In this document: positions 6,934 to 9,683 of the stretch, piece by piece
Layout of the letters: every line of letters begins with the position of its first letter
How positions within the stretch are numbered: position 1 is the stretch's first letter
The notes under the pieces: generated by a model
Seen by the model: the letters and a program-made list of their open reading frames with translations, nothing else
Told to the model about the DNA's origin: nothing
Database searches by the model: none
Translations under genes and position numbers: made by a program
From: a bacterium
GTDB taxonomy: Bacteria > Sumerlaeota > Sumerlaeia > UBA8349
Reading direction: 5' to 3'
NCBI GenBank assembly: GCA_013203855.1
Contig: JABMPG010000817.1
Span: 1 to 9,683 of the forward strand
DNA: 9,683 bases

Positions 6934-8388
6934 TCACCCGCCCAATTGCCGGGCCAGGCGCACAATGGTCTTGACGCCGAAGCCCTTGGCCCCTTTGCCG
7001 AGATGACCCAGGGCATCCTCTTTGCCCGCCGGGCCGGCGACGTCCATGTGGACCCAAGCCATACCGCCAGGCACCCAGTTCTTCAGAAAAAGCGCGGCCG
7101 TGATGGAGCCGCCGTACTTGGAACCGATGTTCTTGCAGTCGGCGATGGTCGTCTTCATTTGCTCGGCGTAAGGCGTGTGCAGGGGCATCTCCCACAGGAA
7201 CTCCGCTTCCTCGCGGCTTGCTTCCATGAGGGAACGTGTCAGGTCGGCGTCGGTGCCGTAGATCGCGGCGATGTCCTCGCCTAGGGCGACCACGCAGGCG
7301 CCTGTGAGGGTGGCCGAATCAATCAGCCAGTCCGGCTTGCGCTCGGAACCCAGGGCCAGTGCGTCGCTGAGGATCAGGCGGCCCTCCGCGTCGGTGTTGT
7401 GGACCTCGACGGTTCGGCCCGATCGGGTCGTCAGAATGGCTGTGGTCTGATATGCGTCGCCCGAGATCATGTTCTCGACGAGCGGCGTGATGACCGTCAC
7501 GCGCAGGGGCAGTTTGAGCCGGGCGATGGCGCAGGCCGCCGCGAACATCATGGCTGCGCCGCCCATGTCATATTTCATCCCGACTTGGCTGGTTGAGGGC
7601 TTCAGGCAGTAGCCGCCAGTGTCGAAGGTCACACCCTTGCCCACCAGGCACAGGTGCTTGCGGGCCTTGGCGGGGTTGTATTCGCCGATGACCAGACGCG
7701 GTTTGACGCTCGAGCCCTGCCCCACGCCCAGAATCCCGCCGCACTTTTCCTTCTGCAGGCGTTTCTCATCCCACACCGTCACTTTCAGGCCGGCGGCGCG
7801 CCCCATCTTCTCGAACCGGCGAGCTAGCGTGTCCGGCTTCATCACGTTGGGCGGTTCGTTCAGCAGATCGCGGGCGATATTGACCCATCCGTAGATCTCT
7901 TCACGAGGCTTCAGCATCTTGCGCGCATCGGCCAGGCTGTTCGCACCGACCACGATCTGCACGGGCTTGGGCGCCTTTTTCTTTGAGAGATAGATATCGA
8001 AACGGTATCCCCCGAGAATCGCTCCCTCGTGGGCGGCTTCGATCAGGCCCTTGTGCTTGCCGTCAAGAAAGATCACCACTCGCTCCGCGCCCTCCTTCTC
8101 CACCTCGGAAAGGGCCGCAACGATCAGTTTGCGCAGCTCGGTCTTGGGGTCGGAGTTTGGGGCGTCGAGTCGGGCGAGTCGGGCCATCGTCTCGCGCCCG
8201 TCGAGTTTGCCGCTGAAAACCGTCCACGATTTGCCCTCGTCATCGGGCACGCGCAGGATTTCGGCCAGGGCAGAGGGAATCAGGTCTTTAGGGAAACACG
8301 CGTTGCTGCCGTCGCAATAGGGCAACAGGAGAAAGTCACCGTCCCCGGCCTTGTAGGAATTGCTGAGAGTGAATCTTGGAGTTGCCAT
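6934..8388 (-). CDS. pepA: Leucyl aminopeptidase, M17 family
   Basis: This 484-residue cytosolic aminopeptidase removes N-terminal residues from peptides using two metal ions, normally as a hexamer. The variable N-terminal domain spans about 1-150 and the catalytic domain ~155-484. The metal ligands and catalytic residues are intact: K251 and D256 in VGKGVTFDTGG, catalytic K263, D274 in KYDMGG, D333 and E335 in the NTDAEGRL signature, and R337. WVHMDVAGPA (445-454) and KGFGVKTIV near the end are also typical. Length is close to the usual ~500. Start ATG 8388 has GGAAAG about 8 bases ahead. No signal peptide is present. It follows an intrinsic terminator and precedes the GH65 gene by 153 bases, so it may be its own transcription unit. 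The E. coli homologue also binds DNA; nothing here tests that. Confidence 0.95.
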   Translation of the reverse strand: MATPRFTLSNSYKAGDGDFLLLPYCDGSNACFPKDLIPSALAEILRVPDDEGKSWTVFSGKLDGRETMARLARLDAPNSDPKTELRKLIVAALSEVEKEGAERVVIFLDGKHKGLIEAAHEGAILGGYRFDIYLSKKKAPKPVQIVVGANSLADARKMLKPREEIYGWVNIARDLLNEPPNVMKPDTLARRFEKMGRAAGLKVTVWDEKRLQKEKCGGILGVGQGSSVKPRLVIGEYNPAKARKHLCLVGKGVTFDTGGYCLKPSTSQVGMKYDMGGAAMMFAAACAIARLKLPLRVTVITPLVENMISGDAYQTTAILTTRSGRTVEVHNTDAEGRLILSDALALGSERKPDWLIDSATLTGACVVALGEDIAAIYGTDADLTRSLMEASREEAEFLWEMPLHTPYAEQMKTTIADCKNIGSKYGGSITAALFLKNWVPGGMAWVHMDVAGPAGKEDALGHLGKGAKGFGVKTIVRLARQLGG

Positions 8389-8424
8389 GGTAGTCTTTCC
8401 AGGTCCGCCACCTGTCAGAGGACG

Positions 8425-8463
8425 AACAAAAAGGGATTCGGGCGCGACACAAGCACCCGAATC
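8425..8463 (-). terminator. Intrinsic terminator downstream of the lipoprotein gene
   Basis: Read on the minus strand, GATTCGGGTGC, a 7-base loop TTGTGTC and GCGCCCGAATC form an 11-base stem with a single T-G wobble, followed by CC and then TTTTT (8432-8428). This is a canonical Rho-independent terminator 82 bases past the lipoprotein stop. It ends only about 36 bases before the pepA start. Confidence 0.82.
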
Positions 8464-8499
8464 TAAGATTAGAGAATCTTCACGGAATCTGCAAGAGAC

Positions 8500-8534
8500 A
8501 CCCGCGAATCAGGCATGGGTCTCTCTGCGCGGGT
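8500..8534. repeat. Inverted repeat in the 3' untranslated region of the lipoprotein gene
   Basis: ACCCGCG (8500-8506) and CGCGGGT (8528-8534) are perfect inverted copies separated by 21 bases, beginning 10 bases beyond the lipoprotein stop. No T-run follows on the minus strand, so this is not a terminator by itself. It may protect the mRNA 3' end, or be chance. Confidence 0.35.
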
Positions 8535-8544
8535 CATTTTCGCC

Positions 8545-9129
8545 TCAGAAAGGTTTCTCCAGGTTCGTCGTCCGAAAACTGAAAATAAAGAGGAGCACCC
8601 AGCGCTTGTAATAGGTCTCTTTGGAGACCAGCGGCGTCTCGAACACGAGTGTGCCCGTTTCTCGGTCAACGCCGTAAACCCCCATCCGATTTCTTCCACG
8701 CTGGGTTTCTTTTTTGTAGAGCGACAGTTCCGGAATCGTCAGGCCGCCCGCGCCGGGAATAATGAGAGGCAGTTCGGGAATGCCCAGGGACGCGTCCGAA
8801 TCGTCGATGGCTGCGTTTGCCAGGCGCGGATAGAGCAGGACGTCCGCATCGGGCTCTTGGGCCGCTTCGACCAAGTCAAACTGCAGGAGCCGGTGCTTGA
8901 GACTGGTGAGAATGTATTCGGTATCGTAGCCGTCGACGTCATCCTCCACCAGATAGAAGGACTTGCCAGCCAGTGCTTCGAAATTGAAGCCGGCCAAAGT
9001 TTGCTCCGCTGCCTGCGAAAGCAGCGCCTGCTCGACTGCCGTTCGTTCGGTCGTAGTCGTTCGTTTCGACAGGCAGCCGCAGAGACCGAGCACGGCAAAC
9101 AGAAGAACCAAAGCGAATGCTTTTTGCAT
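8545..9129 (-). CDS. Predicted lipoprotein, DUF6655-like
   Basis: This 194-residue protein has a lipoprotein signal: basic start, hydrophobic core (residues 4-16) and lipobox LCGC with the lipidated Cys at 19. Leu at +2 gives no inner-membrane retention signal, so outer-membrane location is likely. After a Thr-rich linker, TTTTERTAVEQALLSQAAEQTL (24-45), DADVLLYPRL (94-103) and QRGRNRMGVYGVDRETG (143-159) follow the pattern of a family I recall as DUF6655, of unknown function. The assignment is from memory and unverified. A hydrophobic stretch RWVLLFIFSF (176-185) near the C-terminus is too short and late to call a membrane anchor with confidence. AAGGAG sits 7 bases ahead of the ATG. The gene appears monocistronic, with its own promoter-like site upstream and a terminator downstream. 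Confidence 0.8.
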   Translation of the reverse strand: MQKAFALVLLFAVLGLCGCLSKRTTTTERTAVEQALLSQAAEQTLAGFNFEALAGKSFYLVEDDVDGYDTEYILTSLKHRLLQFDLVEAAQEPDADVLLYPRLANAAIDDSDASLGIPELPLIIPGAGGLTIPELSLYKKETQRGRNRMGVYGVDRETGTLVFETPLVSKETYYKRWVLLFIFSFRTTNLEKPF

Positions 9130-9136
9130 CGTGTCA

Positions 9137-9142
9137 CTCCTT
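9137..9142 (-). promoter_or_regulatory. Ribosome binding site of the lipoprotein gene
   Basis: AAGGAG on the minus strand lies 7 bases before the ATG at 9129. It supports that start, which also gives the cleanest signal peptide. Confidence 0.65.
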
Positions 9143-9209
9143 GGATCGGCCCGTAGGAGAAGTCTCGTCCTTGCGGCCCGATTGAGATAGGTACAAACGT
9201 CAGGATATC

Positions 9210-9239
9210 AGTAGAGCCGAACCGACAGGTCCAAGTCAA
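9210..9239 (-). promoter_or_regulatory. Candidate sigma70-type promoter for the lipoprotein gene
   Basis: On the minus strand TTGACT (9239-9234) and TCTACT (9215-9210) are separated by 18 bases. They match the consensus boxes at 5 of 6 and 4 of 6 positions. Transcription would start near 9203, leaving a leader of about 70 bases. It lies in the 199-base divergent region shared with rlmI. Confidence 0.4.
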
Positions 9240-9316
9240 GAATTGTCTGGCTGATGAAGATCCCGCAGGTTTCTTCCATTCCCTTTCTTCGCCCTGACTG
9301 TTAGATTGAACGGTCT

Positions 9317-9321
9317 GGAGG
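9317..9321 (+). promoter_or_regulatory. Ribosome binding site of rlmI, fixing a TTG start
   Basis: GGAGG lies 7 bases before the TTG at 9329. An in-frame TAG at 9302-9304 with no ATG or GTG after it leaves TTG as the first usable codon. Confidence 0.75.
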
Positions 9322-9328
9322 ACGGAAA

Positions 9329-9683
9329 TTGGCTACTATTCATCTCAAACCCGGTTCTGAAAAACCTCTGCTGCGGCGGCATCCCTGGATTTATTCCGGA
9401 GCGATTCGCCGGGTAGAGGGAAACCCCGCCTCCGGGGAAACGGTGGGGGTACGGGCGGCCGACGGCCTCTTCCTCGCCCGCGGTGCCTGGTCTCCCCAGT
9501 CCCAGATCCGCGTCCGGGTCTGGACCTTCGATGAGAACGAACCGGTTGATGCGAAGTTTTTCCGAGAGAGACTCCGGCGGGCCGTCGACACCCATCGCGC
9601 TCTTCTTTCCGGCGAGCCGCAACATACCGCCTGCCGTCTGGTCAACGCCGAAACCGACGGGTTGCCCGGGCTCATCGTGGATC
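9329..9683 (+). CDS. rlmI: 23S rRNA m5C methyltransferase RlmI (5' part, runs off the window)
   Basis: The first 118 codons are present. RlmI methylates a cytosine of 23S rRNA (C1962 in E. coli) with S-adenosylmethionine. The visible part is the N-terminal PUA domain and the start of the linker. LLRRHPWIYSGAI (residues 14-26), LARGAWSPQSQIRVRVWTFD (52-71), FFRERL and NAETDGLPGLIVD at the edge follow the E. coli protein nearly position for position. The methyltransferase domain lies beyond the window. The start is TTG at 9329, supported by GGAGG 7 bases upstream and an in-frame stop at 9302. The gene is divergent from the lipoprotein. A weak plus-strand promoter-like pair (TTGAGA 9182-9187, 18 bases, TATCAG 9206-9211) overlaps the minus-strand promoter candidate. 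Confidence 0.93.
   Translation, partial: MATIHLKPGSEKPLLRRHPWIYSGAIRRVEGNPASGETVGVRAADGLFLARGAWSPQSQIRVRVWTFDENEPVDAKFFRERLRRAVDTHRALLSGEPQHTACRLVNAETDGLPGLIVD

Noticed and set aside
6208..7284. 358-codon plus-strand open frame spanning the GH65 and pepA genes
   Set aside because: It covers parts of two well-supported minus-strand genes and the gap between them, with no motif or ribosome binding site of note.
8515..9156. 213-codon plus-strand open frame opposite the lipoprotein
   Set aside because: The minus strand has a lipobox, a good ribosome binding site and family-like motifs; the plus frame has none.
9182..9211. Plus-strand promoter for rlmI (TTGAGA, 18 bases, TATCAG)
   Set aside because: The -10 box is weak, it lies far from the start codon and overlaps a better minus-strand candidate. 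Not strong enough to list.

Overview
The window looks like chromosomal core DNA of a GC-rich diderm (Gram-negative type) bacterium. The envelope genes support this: an outer-membrane secretin with a signal peptide and a lipoprotein with a clear lipobox. Ribosome binding sites are of the AAGGAG/GGAGG type. The lipoprotein resembles a family I associate with planctomycetes and neighbouring deep-branching phyla (DUF6655-like, from memory), but I cannot name the phylum from sequence alone. I see no mobile element, CRISPR array, tRNA or rRNA.

Layout: bases 1-99 hold the last 32 codons of an unidentified plus-strand gene. It is followed 37 bases later by a complete secretin gene (137-2365) with GspD-like domain order and an unusually long proline/basic tail. 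From 2492 to 9129 every gene is on the minus strand. In reading order these are a small lipoprotein (9129-8545), a strong intrinsic terminator, an M17 leucyl aminopeptidase (8388-6934), a GH65 disaccharide phosphorylase (6780-4474), beta-phosphoglucomutase (4458-3793), a small DUF3391-like protein (3705-3340) and an HDOD protein (3343-2492). The HDOD gene converges on the secretin gene. Divergent from the lipoprotein, the 5' part of rlmI (23S rRNA m5C methyltransferase) starts with TTG at 9329 and runs off the end.

Two pairs clearly work together. The GH65 phosphorylase should release beta-glucose-1-phosphate from an alpha-glucoside, and the adjacent PgmB (15-base gap) should convert it to glucose-6-phosphate. 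No transporter or transcription factor for this sugar is in view. The DUF3391-like and HDOD genes overlap by 4 bases (ATGA) and are probably translationally coupled. Together they look like a split version of the DUF3391 plus HD arrangement found in signalling proteins, placed next to a secretin operon.

I found no unmistakably new system. The points most worth checking are the atypical substrate and phosphate loops of the GH65 enzyme, the split DUF3391/HDOD pair, the secretin tail, and the very tight terminator-to-pepA junction.
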